Origin: Bradyrhizobium sp. WD16
Lineage (GTDB): Bacteria; Pseudomonadota; Alphaproteobacteria; Rhizobiales; Xanthobacteraceae
Reading direction: 5' to 3'
Assembly (NCBI RefSeq): GCF_024181725.1
Contig: NZ_CP028908.1
Span: 1,984,001-2,048,000, forward strand
Length of the DNA: 64,000 bases
Shown: positions 27,578-36,048 of the stretch, piece by piece
Position numbering within the stretch: the stretch's first letter is position 1
Layout of the letters: every line of letters begins with the position of its first letter
The notes under the pieces: model-generated
Database searches by the model: none
What the model saw: only the letters and a program-made list of their open reading frames with translations
What the model was told of the DNA's origin: nothing
Position numbers and translations under genes: made by a program

Positions 27578-29329
27578 ATGATCCGTCTCATTCTCTTCCT
27601 CGTCGCCGTCGCCATCATCGCCCTCGGCGCCGCCTGGGTCGCCGATCAGGGCGGCAACGTGGTGCTGAACTGGAGCGGCTGGCGCATTGAGACGAGCGTG
27701 CCTGTCTTCGTGCTGGCGCTGGTGGTAACGCTGATCGTGGCGCTGCTGGTGTGGTCGCTCGTCACGGTGCTGCTCCGCGCGCCGGCGCGTTGGCGCCGTT
27801 GGCATCACGAGCGTCGTCAGGCCCGTGCCCGCCATGCCATCACCCATGGCCTTCTGGCCATCGGCACCGGCGATTCGGTCGCTGCGCGGCGCCATGCGGC
27901 GATCGCCCGGCGCGATGCCCATCAGGATCCGTTGACATTGCTGCTGCATGCCCAGGCGGCGCAGCTCGACGGCGACCGCGCCGGCGCCCGCCGCGCCTTT
28001 CAGGCCATGGCGCAGCGCGAGGACACCCGCCTGCTAGGCCTCCGCGGGTTGTTCGTCGAGGCCCAGCGCGCCGACGACGCCGCTGCGGCGCTCGCCATCG
28101 CCGAGGAGGCGCTGAAGATCGCGCCGGCCTCGCCCTGGGCGTGCCATGCGGTGCTCGGCTTCCGCTGCGCATCGGGCGACTGGGATGGCGCCCTCACCCT
28201 CGTCGCCGCGCAATTCACCTCCGGCCGCATCGATCGGGTGCAATATCACCGCGAGAAAGGCGTGCTGCTCACGGCGCGCGCCCTTGAATCGGAGACGGCC
28301 GATCGCGACCGCGCCCGCGAGTTCGCCTATGAGGCGGTCAAGCTTGCGCCCACGCTGGTGCCTGCTGCGGTGCTGGCCGCCCGCTTTCTGTCCGAAGCGC
28401 ATCAGATCCGCCGGGCCATGCGCGTGATCGAGACGGCCTGGCTGGCGCAGCCGCATCCCGATCTCGCCGATGCCTATGCCCATGTCAGGCTCGGCGATTC
28501 GGCGCGTCAGCGCCTGACCCGGGTTGAGACGCTCGCCGCCAGGACCCCCGGTCAAATCGAGGGGGCGCTGGCGGTGGCGCGTGCCGCCATCGACGCCGGC
28601 GAATTCGGCCGCGCTCGCGCGGCGCTGGCGCCGTTCATCGGCGCGCCGACCCAGCGCGTCGCGATGCTGATGGCCGAGATCGAGCGCGCCGAGAACGGCG
28701 ATACCGGCCGCGCCCGGGCCTGGACCCTGCGCGCGGTGCGCGCCGCGCTTGATCCGGCATGGACCGCCGATGGCTATGTCTCCGATCGCTGGCGGCCGGT
28801 CTCGCCGGTGAGCGGGCGGATCGACGCCTTCCAGTGGCAGACCCCGGTCGCCGCCCTCCCCTCCGACGCAGCCCTGCACCTCGACGCCGTTGCGGCGGAC
28901 GAGGCTGCCCCGGGTCGTCTCGCGCCGCCGCCGCCGGAAATCCTCGCGCCCGCGGCGGCGCCGGAGGCGGAACCCGCGCCGGCAGCGGCGCCCGCCGATC
29001 CCGTCCCGGAGCCGGTCGAGGCTTCCCCGGCGACCGGGGAGCCTGCGGCGGCGGCAGAGCCGGAGAGCACCGAACAGACCCCCGCCGATACGCCGGCGGC
29101 CTCCGCCGGCGCGGTACCGGTCACGGAGACGGCCCCGCCGGTGTTCCGCCCGCGGGGCGACATCAAGCCGGAGGCCAGGCCCGCGGTGCCGCCGATCATC
29201 CCCCTGGTGCGCCCGCCGGACGATCCCGGGGTCGATGAGGCCGGCCGGAACGACGGCTACGATCCGCTGTATCCGCCTCAGGAGCAGCGCGGCGGCTGGC
29301 GCGGTTTCCTCGCCCGCTGGGGCGCCTGA
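27578..29329 (+). CDS. hemY: HemY family membrane protein with TPR-like repeats
   Basis: A 583-aa protein with two N-terminal membrane helices (about 1-20 and 42-66) around the family signature WVADQGGNVVLNWSGWRIETS. A long alpha-helical, TPR-like domain follows (about 90-420: RDAHQDPLTLLLHAQAAQLDGD, PASPWACHAVLGF and so on), then an Ala/Pro/Glu-rich disordered tail of about 120 residues. This is the proteobacterial HemY (heme operon protein), not the protoporphyrinogen oxidase of the same name. Its exact role is unknown. It starts 9 bp after the Mic60-like gene, closing the cluster. Confidence 0.9.
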   Translation: MIRLILFLVAVAIIALGAAWVADQGGNVVLNWSGWRIETSVPVFVLALVVTLIVALLVWSLVTVLLRAPARWRRWHHERRQARARHAITHGLLAIGTGDSVAARRHAAIARRDAHQDPLTLLLHAQAAQLDGDRAGARRAFQAMAQREDTRLLGLRGLFVEAQRADDAAAALAIAEEALKIAPASPWACHAVLGFRCASGDWDGALTLVAAQFTSGRIDRVQYHREKGVLLTARALESETADRDRAREFAYEAVKLAPTLVPAAVLAARFLSEAHQIRRAMRVIETAWLAQPHPDLADAYAHVRLGDSARQRLTRVETLAARTPGQIEGALAVARAAIDAGEFGRARAALAPFIGAPTQRVAMLMAEIERAENGDTGRARAWTLRAVRAALDPAWTADGYVSDRWRPVSPVSGRIDAFQWQTPVAALPSDAALHLDAVAADEAAPGRLAPPPPEILAPAAAPEAEPAPAAAPADPVPEPVEASPATGEPAAAAEPESTEQTPADTPAASAGAVPVTETAPPVFRPRGDIKPEARPAVPPIIPLVRPPDDPGVDEAGRNDGYDPLYPPQEQRGGWRGFLARWGA

Positions 29330-29413
29330 GCCGTCCTGCGGCCGGGCGCCTTTCCTTCCTTGCCAATCGGGGCCTTCGGCTTTATCAGGAGCCGCGCCAG
29401 AGCGCATAGGTTC

Positions 29414-29489
29414 GCCGCAATAGCTCAGCTGGTAGAGCACATCATTCGTAATGATGGGGTCGGGGGTTCGAATCCCTCTTGCGGCACCA
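29414..29489 (+). tRNA. tRNA-Thr (anticodon CGT)
   Basis: A full cloverleaf: acceptor arm GCCGCAA pairs with TTGCGGC; D arm GCTC...GAGC; anticodon stem CATCA/TGATG around loop TTCGTAA (anticodon CGT, reading ACG); T arm GGGGG-TTCGAAT-CCCTC; encoded CCA at 29487-29489. It lies 84 bp after hemY. The accessory stretch with an integrase scrap begins just downstream, so this tRNA may have been an integration site. Confidence 0.96.
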
Positions 29490-29660
29490 CTCTTCCAATG
29501 TCCGGCCCGGACTCATCGGTAACAGACCGTGCCCAAGACATGGGTGAGGGCCTCGTGCCGGATCTGTCCACCGAATCCTTCCTTTGCTGCCGATCAAGAA
29601 ATGCCGGACTGTCGCCGCCGCGACAGCCCGCCACCGTGCTACTCTTGTTTGTTCTGATCC

Positions 29661-29973
29661 TCGCGGCTTGTCGATGCGTTGCTGGCCCGCGGCTTCGAGA
29701 ACCTTACCGTGCTCGATCTCTCGGCGGGGGCTCTGACCAGCGCGCGCCAGCGGCTCGGCCCGCGCGCCGCCCTTGTCAACTGGATCGCCGCCGAGGTCAC
29801 CGCCTGGCTGCCGCAAGCGAGCTACGACATCTGGCACGACCGCGCCGCCTTTCATTTTCTCACCGCGCCAGAGGACCAGGCGGTCTACATGGAGCGGCTG
29901 CGGAGCGCCCTTAAGCCAGGCGGCCATGCCATTATTGGCACCTTCGCGCTCGACGGACCGGAGAAGTGCAGCG
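29661..29973 (+). pseudogene. Truncated copy of the methyltransferase at 35.4-36.0 kb
   Basis: This 313-bp stretch aligns without gaps to 35567-35879 and is roughly nine-tenths identical by eye, nearly identical in its second half. It encodes the middle of a class I methyltransferase (LLARGFENLTVLDLS ... QASYDIWHDRAAFHFLTA ... SALKPGGHAIIGTFALDG). The N-terminal SAM-motif region and the C-terminal 50 residues are missing. Homology stops after GAGAAGTGCAGCG, and the frame then runs 14 codons of unrelated sequence to a stop at 30017. It sits 170 bp from the tRNA-Thr gene. It cannot bind SAM normally and is treated as a gene fragment. Confidence 0.8.
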
Positions 29974-30073
29974 TCTCGCTCACTGGCGGACCACCGCAAA
30001 AGTCCAAATCGAGATGACGCGGGACAATGCGGTATCTCTGTTGGGGGACTAAAGAAGGCGTTGGAGTAGCCCG

Positions 30074-30376
30074 ATGACAATGATTGCAACTGCACCGGCA
30101 TCTCGCATCATCGCGACGAAAGAGGACGTGGAAGCGTTCGCCGGGTCGTGCGTGTGGCTGCGATCTCAATGGGTGCACTTCACAACGTTGTTTGAGGGTA
30201 CGGACCTTCAGCGCGAGCTTTTGGAGAGCACCGCTCATACGTTCTTCTATGATCTCAACCACATGTTCATCGAGCATTTGGTTCTTCATATTTGCCGGCT
30301 GACCGACAATGCTGAATCGCTTGGCCGCGAGAACCTCACCGTAAAATTCCTGATCGAGCATTCGGATTTCTCGAAC
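30074..30376 (+). pseudogene. Truncated AbiU2-like HEPN-domain protein
   Basis: About 100 residues from ATG 30074 look like a real protein, including WLRSQWVHFTTLFEG and the AbiU2-type block HTFFYDLNHMFIEHLVLHICRLTD followed by RENLTVKFLIEH. HEPN AbiU2 proteins are linked to abortive phage infection or toxin roles. After about position 30376 the frame continues to 30586, but as a Ser/Arg/Pro-rich translation that is merely antisense to another broken gene. The domain therefore appears cut in two thirds by a rearrangement. A GGAG lies about 10 nt upstream of the ATG, so a truncated product could still be made. Confidence 0.55.
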
Positions 30377-30889
30377 GCGACGTGGACCGCATCGAATTCC
30401 AGCGGATCGGGCAAGGCCGCGCGACCAGATTTGGCTTCCACTCGCCGCCCGCTCCCGCGTTCAAGAACACCACGAGCGTCTTGCCGCGCGCGTAAGACTT
30501 ACCGTTCTTCCGCTTGTGGTCAATCTGCGTCAGGATCAGTACTTGAAGATCAACCGCCGGGCCGCCGTCGTTCGCCGGCACGATGATGTGTTCCGTCACC
30601 CACGCGTCTGCCGTCACGGTGTCGTAGATGATTCCGTCGCCGCCGTTCGGATCGGTCGTCGCGGCGACTGTGATCCGACCGGGCGACCCTCTCGCGTGCT
30701 CCAGAACGGCGAACACAACCAATTCGTCAGAAGCTCACGCGGGAGCATGTTGCCGAAGTTCAGAATCTTTTTTCCAGTATGGAGTAGCTTCGGCTGTCGC
30801 GCGAACTTCTCCACCTCCTTCAAGCCAACGGTGAGGTTCTTAAGTCTCTTGGTCGGGAGTTTCATGCCCCGCGTCCTGCTTGTGCTCAT
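30366..30889 (-). pseudogene. Frameshifted conserved-looking hypothetical gene, antisense and abutting the AbiU2 fragment
   Basis: Reading the minus strand, a coherent protein can be rebuilt across three frames. It starts MSTSRTRGMKLPTKRLKNL and runs to LPRELLTNWL (frame to about 30722). It continues in a second frame as VVFAVLEHARGSPGRITVAATTDPNGGDGI ... KTLVVFLNAGAGGEWKPNLVAR (to about 30410), then in a third as ALPDPLEFDAVHVAFEKSE, ending where the AbiU2 sequence begins. Two single-base shifts are needed. I do not recognise a named family. Relaxed sequence on both strands marks this as decaying DNA. Confidence 0.5.
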
Positions 30890-30923
30890 CAGTGCGAGCG
30901 TCCGACGCGTTTGATCGCGACTG

Positions 30924-31076
30924 ATGGCGCCCGCCGGATCGTTTGGTTCGTATACTCATGCGACTGAGTACTGGTCGGAGCGCGTTCGGATGATGCAGGA
31001 GTGGTCTGATTATCTCGACCAGTTGCGGCAGGGCGGAACTGTCCTGTCGTTTCCGATGGGCATGGGCGCCGCGTAG
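30924..31076 (+). pseudogene. C-terminal scrap of a tyrosine recombinase (phage-type integrase)
   Basis: A 50-codon frame reads MAPAGSFGSYTHATEYWSER and then VRMMQEWSDYLDQLRQG before a short tail and TAG. The phrase R(R/M)MMQEW.DYLD.L is typical of the extreme C-terminus of phage-type integrases, after the catalytic Tyr region. No catalytic domain is left. With the nearby tRNA-Thr it indicates that an integrated element once occupied this site. Confidence 0.45.
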
Positions 31077-31490
31077 ATCGCTGGTAGTTCTATTGGGGGG
31101 TGATTGGTCACCCCTTCGGCATCAGTCAGCTTTAGGTATCGCGGTGATGTATCGGCAGTGGAGCGGAAACGTCTTCCGAAAAAAACTCCTGAAAGATCCT
31201 GAACAGCCGGCCGCACGGCTGTGAACGACCCTGCGCGAAGACTCGATAAGGCAAAAATAAAGGGACCCGATAGCTAGAAATAAAGTCGTGCCACCGAAAC
31301 ACCGCGCTCGTTGAGAGAAATGAAACTGTCGCGGCCGCTGTTCATTGACGAAATAGAGGGCCGGGAGCAAAAACGGTTGTGCCGAAGGGGCGGTGCTCGG
31401 CGCTGGCCCACAGTCTCTGGACTGGTCGCCGCGTCTCCGGGGCAACGGGTAGGTGCGGGGTCGTCGCGGTCCGTGACAAAGGGGTCGGTC
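31077..31490. other. Spacer upstream of the autotransporter gene
   Basis: About 414 bp without a supportable gene. It contains a hairpin right after the integrase scrap (GGGGTGA at 31097-31103, TTGG loop, TCACCCC at 31108-31114) and a moderately AT-rich stretch around 31240-31290 that could hold the autotransporter promoter. Confidence 0.4.
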
Positions 31491-33755
31491 GTGGCGTTGC
31501 AGATTGCGCGCGGGCAGAGGTCGCGGAAACGTACCAGCATGCTGCGCGCGGCGCTTGGCTTGGGCGCTGCGCTGACGCTGGCTCTGCTGGGATCTCCGGG
31601 CGAGGCGCAGGCGCAGGCCTGCATAACGAGCGGCACCAATCAGGCTTGCACCAATTCGGTCGCCATTTCAGGCGGTAACATTGGTATTGCGGACACCGCC
31701 ACCCTCGCCCTCACCAATAGGTCCACCGGCAGCGTCAGTGGAACCGGCGGCTTTGACGAAATTGGCTACGGCATCCTCGCCGGCACGGCTAACGTGAGCA
31801 ACTGGGGCAGTATCTCCGGAACCGGCGGCGCAGGCGGCTTTTTCGGCGACGGCTACGGCATCTCTGCCAATGGCACCGCCACCGTGAGCAACTGGGGCAG
31901 CATTAGCGGAACCGGTGGCGCGGGCGGCTCTTTTGACGGCAACGACGGCCGCGGCATCTCCGCCGGCACCGCCACCGTGAGCAACTGGGGCAGCGTTAGC
32001 GGAACCGGTGGCGCGGGCGGCCCTCTTGAGGGCGGCGACGGCCGCGGCATTTCCGCCAGCGCTGCCACCGCGAGCAACTGGGGCGGCATTACCGGAACCG
32101 GCGGTGCGGGCGGCACAAACGGCGGCTCCGGCCGCGGCATCGACACCGGCCCTTCCGCTTACGTCGGCAACTGGGGCACCATTACCGGAACCGGCGGCGC
32201 CGGCACCTCCGGCAGCGGCGGCTGGGGCATCGGCATCTCCGCCACCACCGCCAACGTGAGCAACTGGGGCAGCATCTCCGGAACCGGCGGCGCGGGCGGC
32301 ACCTTCGGCGGCAACGGCTACGGCATCCTCGCCACCACCGCCAACGTTTTCAATTGCGGCACCATTACCGGAACCGGCGGCGCAGGCGGTGGTCTCGGCT
32401 ACGGCATCTTCACTTATGGTACCGCCCATGTGACCAACTGCGGCACAATCTCCGGCAGCACGGCGGCGCTGAACCTCACCAACAAGGCCGACACCCTGAC
32501 GCTGCTGCCCGGCTCGAAGATCATCGGCGCCATCAACCTCGGCGGCGGCGGCGACACCGTCAATTTCAGGGTGGGCAATCAGAATCTTACCTTCGATACG
32601 CTCGCCGGCGCGACCATCACCAGCAACGTCCCGTTCGCGGTTTCGGGCAATCGGGTCGCCACGATCGACCCCACGCCCTTCGCGATGACCGACCGCAACC
32701 TGATGGATGTCACGCGCGCCGTCTCCTCGCTGCTGGGCGATCGCCTTGGCGACATGGGCATCGGAGCAGCGGGTCCGGCGCTCACCTTTGCGGGCGAGAG
32801 CGGCGCGAACGCACGGATCGCTGACGCCTTTGCCAACATCCCCGGCTCGTCGGCCTATGCCCCGGATGCAGCGGTGTTCAAGAACCCGACCGTGCAATAT
32901 TCCGACGGCACGAGCGTGTGGGGGCGCGGCTTCGCCGGCGAGCGCGTGCAACAGGCCGAGGATACGCTGCTGCGCACCGTCAATCAGTTTTATGGCGGCA
33001 TGGTCGGCGGCGACTGGCAGGCGCAGGCCAACCTGCGGCTCGGCGCCTTCATCGGCGCGGGCAGGACGCGCTCCAGCGAAGACCTCACCATGGGCGGCAA
33101 TGAGGGCGACCTCGTCTTTGGCGGGCTGTTCGGACGCTACGCCTGGGGCGCCTCGTTCCTTGGCCTCGCCGTGCAGGGCGGCCACTCCAGCACCGACACC
33201 AGCCGCAACATCAACAACAACCTTGCCCTGGGCGGGCTCGAGACCGCCAAGGCGAGCTATAACGGTTGGTACGTCAGCCCGGAGGCGAGCTATGGCCTGC
33301 ATTACGGGCTCGGTAGGCTGGCGGGCGCCTCCTACACGCTGACACCGAGCGTGAAGCTGCGTTATCTCTATGCCTCGTTCGACGGCTATACCGAGAGCGG
33401 CACGAGCGCGCCTGTGACCGTCGGCACTCGCGCGGTGCAGGGCTTCGAGGAACGCGGACAGCTCAAGCTCACGCGCACGCAGATGTTTGCGCCCACCGAG
33501 GCAATCATGACCAACATCTACGGCGGCGTGCTGGGCTTGCAACGCGCAGGCCGCACCACGGTTGACGCCATGTTGCTCGGTCAGGAAATGCCCTTCGCCA
33601 CACTGGGCAAGAACGATGTGTGGGCCGGCTTCGGCGGGGCGGGCTTGGATATCCGCACCGGGCAGGTCGCGCTGTTCGGCTCGGCGGAATATCTCATTTT
33701 ATCCGACTCAAGCTCCGTCATCAGCGGCCGGGGCGGCATCCGCCTATTGTTCTGA
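31491..33755 (+). CDS. Repeat-rich autotransporter (type V secretion) outer-membrane protein
   Basis: About 754 aa from GTG 31491 (AAAGGGG about 10 nt upstream); ATG 31539 is an alternative start. The signal peptide is long and basic (RSRKRTSMLRAALGLGAALTLALLG, cleavage near AQA). The passenger carries about nine imperfect glycine-rich units of 20-33 residues built on NWGSISGTGGAGG...GYGI, expected to form a beta-helix, then a linker (LTLLPGSKIIGAINLGGGGDTVNF). The last roughly 280 residues are an autotransporter beta-barrel starting near VWGRGFAGERVQQ and ending GGIRLLF, with the terminal Phe used for barrel insertion. It would be displayed on or released from the outer membrane; the ligand is unknown. 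It lies in the accessory stretch between two methyltransferase copies. Confidence 0.9.
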   Translation: MALQIARGQRSRKRTSMLRAALGLGAALTLALLGSPGEAQAQACITSGTNQACTNSVAISGGNIGIADTATLALTNRSTGSVSGTGGFDEIGYGILAGTANVSNWGSISGTGGAGGFFGDGYGISANGTATVSNWGSISGTGGAGGSFDGNDGRGISAGTATVSNWGSVSGTGGAGGPLEGGDGRGISASAATASNWGGITGTGGAGGTNGGSGRGIDTGPSAYVGNWGTITGTGGAGTSGSGGWGIGISATTANVSNWGSISGTGGAGGTFGGNGYGILATTANVFNCGTITGTGGAGGGLGYGIFTYGTAHVTNCGTISGSTAALNLTNKADTLTLLPGSKIIGAINLGGGGDTVNFRVGNQNLTFDTLAGATITSNVPFAVSGNRVATIDPTPFAMTDRNLMDVTRAVSSLLGDRLGDMGIGAAGPALTFAGESGANARIADAFANIPGSSAYAPDAAVFKNPTVQYSDGTSVWGRGFAGERVQQAEDTLLRTVNQFYGGMVGGDWQAQANLRLGAFIGAGRTRSSEDLTMGGNEGDLVFGGLFGRYAWGASFLGLAVQGGHSSTDTSRNINNNLALGGLETAKASYNGWYVSPEASYGLHYGLGRLAGASYTLTPSVKLRYLYASFDGYTESGTSAPVTVGTRAVQGFEERGQLKLTRTQMFAPTEAIMTNIYGGVLGLQRAGRTTVDAMLLGQEMPFATLGKNDVWAGFGGAGLDIRTGQVALFGSAEYLILSDSSSVISGRGGIRLLF
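31731..32460 (+). repeat. Tandem imperfect repeats in the autotransporter passenger
   Basis: About nine units of 60-100 bp share the core that encodes NWG(S/T)I(S/T)GTGGAGG. Spacing varies by whole codons, so the frame is kept. Two units have NCG instead of NWG near the end of the array. Confidence 0.85.
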
Positions 33756-34096
33756 TTTCGGACTTTGCGAGCTTGTTGGCATGAACGGGCAAATTTATCG
33801 CTTGAAATCTCGTAAGCTTATGTACGTGAGTACGGCTCCCTCTTGCGCCCCATTTTCTCAAGACTTGGCGCTCACGATTGACCGGCCGCTGCCTCCGCCG
33901 CTGTTCCGCCGCCTGAAATCTCCTGCGATGACGCAGCCGGCGCGATGCGCGACGTTGCGCGGCATGGCGGGACCGAGGCTCTCGGCGCGGCGCACAGAAG
34001 GTCTGGGCCGTCCGCGATAATGGCACTACAAGAGGTGACACCCGGCCTGCGAGTGTTGCCGCCTTGACGCCCTCTTCGACGCACGGTTCCTGCTCG
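33756..34096. other. Spacer without recognised gene
   Basis: About 340 bp between the autotransporter and the membrane-protein gene. Open frames here have no family features and overlap one another. I see no repeat or tRNA. It may contain the promoter of the downstream gene. Confidence 0.4.
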
Positions 34097-36025
34097 ATGC
34101 CTGCCAGCCGGCAGTGGCTGCCGGTTGCGGCGAGTTTCGCCGTATCGATCCTGATCGTCCTGCCGTCCCTTCCCGGGCGCATGAATGCCGATGCGCTCGA
34201 CATGTATGGCGAGGGCTTGGGCGCGCCGTTCCACGACTGGCATCCGGTCATCATTCCCTGGCTGTGGCGGCAGCTCGGGGCGTCGCCGCAGCTGATCGCG
34301 CTGGAGACGATCCTTGTCGCCTTCTGCATGGTCTATGCGGTGGTCGCGGTCCTGCGGGCGAATGGGGTTGCGCCGCTCCGGGCGCTGATCGCCGCGGCCG
34401 CCTTCGCGCTGTTTCCGCCGGTGTTCGGTTATCTGGCTGCGGTCTCCAAGGACACCTGGCTAGCAGCCATTCTGGTGGCGATGTTCGCGCTGGCTTCGAC
34501 GTCAAAAGGCGAGGTCGCCGCATCGGTCCGCGGGCTTCTCGCCGGGCTGGCGCCGTTCATTCGGCCCGAGACGATCCTGCTTGCCCCTGTGTGGGTCTGG
34601 AGCGAATATGCGCTGGCCTCGCGCAAAGGCGTGCGCCTCACCGTTGCGCTCGGCGCCTGCGCCTTTGCCGCGCTCGCCTTGACCTGGCTGGTCAACGAAG
34701 TCGTGAAGCCGGACCGCCGCCAGCCTGAAAGCGCGATCTTCCTGTTCGATCTCGCCGGCATTTCGGTGCGCACCGGGGAGCTGCTGCTCACGCCGGCGAG
34801 CTTTCCCGCACAGGATCTAGACGTGCTCAGGCGCCATTACCGGCCCGCGACCATCGCGCCGATCGCCTGGGACAAGCCCCACAGCGAGACGATCAGGTTC
34901 GTCCGCGGCGACGATCTCGCCGAGGTCCGGCGTCGCTGGATCGGCGCGATCCTCGCTCATCCGCTCGCCTATCTCGAGACCCGCGCTGGCGTCGTTGCGC
35001 CCTATCTGCGCGGCTACTGGGGCTTTCATCCACGTATCGACGCAAACGACGAGATCCACCTCTTCTGGCCGCGCCTGCACGAATTCGTCAACGCCTATCT
35101 CTGGGCGGTGCCGCCGGTCCTGTTCGCGCACTGGCTCCCGCTGCTCGGCGCGCCGCTGCTGCTCCTCGCCCTCTGGCGCTTCAAGCTCGGCGAGGGGCGG
35201 CCGGAATGGCGCGTTTATCTTACCCTTGCGATCGTCTACCAGCTTCTCCTGCTGCCGCTGATCAATGCCGCCGACTACCGTTATGGGTTCGTCAGCACCG
35301 TGCTATTCTTCCTCGTCCTGACGCTGGCGGCGCGGGACGTCGGACTGCGCCTCCACCGCCAGGCGGCGGCGCCAGCTGGTGCCAGCTCAAGTCTGGAGTG
35401 TGAGATGACGGATCCGAGCCGACGGGGGCATTGGGAGGCGGTCTATTCCAGCAAGGGCGAGCAGGAGGTCAGCTGGTTTCAGGACAGTCCCGAACCCTCG
35501 CTGTCGCTGATCGCGCTGACCGGCGCCGGACCGTCCTCGGCCATCATCGACGTCGGCGGCGGCGCGTCGCGGCTTGTCGATGCGCTGCTGGCGCGCGGCT
35601 TCGAGAACCTTACCGTGCTCGATCTCTCCGAAGCGGCGCTGGCGAGTGCACGCCAGAGGCTGGGCCAGCGTGCCGCGCGGGTCGACTGGATCGCCGCCGA
35701 CGTCACCGCCTGGCAGCCGCAAGCGAGCTACGACATCTGGCACGACCGCGCCGCCTTTCATTTTCTCACCGCCCGCGAGGACCAGGCGGTCTACATGGAG
35801 CGGCTGCGGAGTGCCCTTAAGCCAGGCGGCCATGCCATCATTGGCACCTTCGCGCTCGACGGACCGGAGAAGTGCAGCGGCTTGCCGGTGGTCCGGCACA
35901 GCGCCGGCAGCATCGCCGCGCTGCTCGGCTCGGGCTTCACGCTGATCGACAGCCGTCGCCACGAGCACGTCACGCCCTGGGCGTCAGTGCAGAGCTTCCA
36001 GTTCAGCACCTTCCTCCGCGGCTGA
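34097..36025 (+). CDS. Fusion-like ORF: polytopic membrane protein + class I methyltransferase
   Basis: One uninterrupted frame of about 642 aa. The first about 430 residues are an integral membrane protein with some ten hydrophobic segments and a first periplasmic loop MNADALDMYGEGLGAPFHDWHPVIIPWLWRQ. That pattern (acidic residues, then a W-H-P before the second helix) recalls GT-C-type glycosyltransferases and DUF6020-like proteins; the assignment is tentative. The last 206 residues (from ATG 35405, MTDPSRRGHWEAVY) are a complete SAM methyltransferase with motif I IIDVGGGASRLVDALLARG, YDIWHDRAAFHFL and LKPGGHAIIGTF. No stop separates them, yet a GGAG ribosome-binding site precedes the internal ATG. 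Either a real fusion or two genes whose border stop was lost. Confidence 0.75.
   Translation: MPASRQWLPVAASFAVSILIVLPSLPGRMNADALDMYGEGLGAPFHDWHPVIIPWLWRQLGASPQLIALETILVAFCMVYAVVAVLRANGVAPLRALIAAAAFALFPPVFGYLAAVSKDTWLAAILVAMFALASTSKGEVAASVRGLLAGLAPFIRPETILLAPVWVWSEYALASRKGVRLTVALGACAFAALALTWLVNEVVKPDRRQPESAIFLFDLAGISVRTGELLLTPASFPAQDLDVLRRHYRPATIAPIAWDKPHSETIRFVRGDDLAEVRRRWIGAILAHPLAYLETRAGVVAPYLRGYWGFHPRIDANDEIHLFWPRLHEFVNAYLWAVPPVLFAHWLPLLGAPLLLLALWRFKLGEGRPEWRVYLTLAIVYQLLLLPLINAADYRYGFVSTVLFFLVLTLAARDVGLRLHRQAAAPAGASSSLECEMTDPSRRGHWEAVYSSKGEQEVSWFQDSPEPSLSLIALTGAGPSSAIIDVGGGASRLVDALLARGFENLTVLDLSEAALASARQRLGQRAARVDWIAADVTAWQPQASYDIWHDRAAFHFLTAREDQAVYMERLRSALKPGGHAIIGTFALDGPEKCSGLPVVRHSAGSIAALLGSGFTLIDSRRHEHVTPWASVQSFQFSTFLRG
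35394..35407 (+). promoter_or_regulatory. Internal ribosome-binding site and ATG of the methyltransferase half
   Basis: GGAG at 35394-35397 lies 7 nt before ATG 35405, whose product would be the 206-aa stand-alone methyltransferase of normal family length. This suggests the methyltransferase is, or was, translated separately from the membrane protein. Confidence 0.55.
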
Positions 36026-36048
36026 CCGCCGGCGGCGGGTCGTCGACA

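Noticed and set aside
29425-29634. Minus-strand ORF of 69 aa ending EGFEPPTPSLRMMCSTS
   Set aside because: This is the well-known artefact of translating a tRNA gene in antisense; it overlaps tRNA-Thr.
31668-33542. 624-aa antisense ORF opposite the autotransporter
   Set aside because: Long stop-free antisense frames are expected in GC-rich repeats; it is Gly/Ala/Arg-rich with no domain, while the sense frame has a signal peptide and beta-barrel.
33721-34329. 202-aa minus-strand ORF between the autotransporter and membrane-protein genes
   Set aside because: No domain, overlaps the start of the membrane-protein gene, and has no ribosome-binding site; judged a chance frame.
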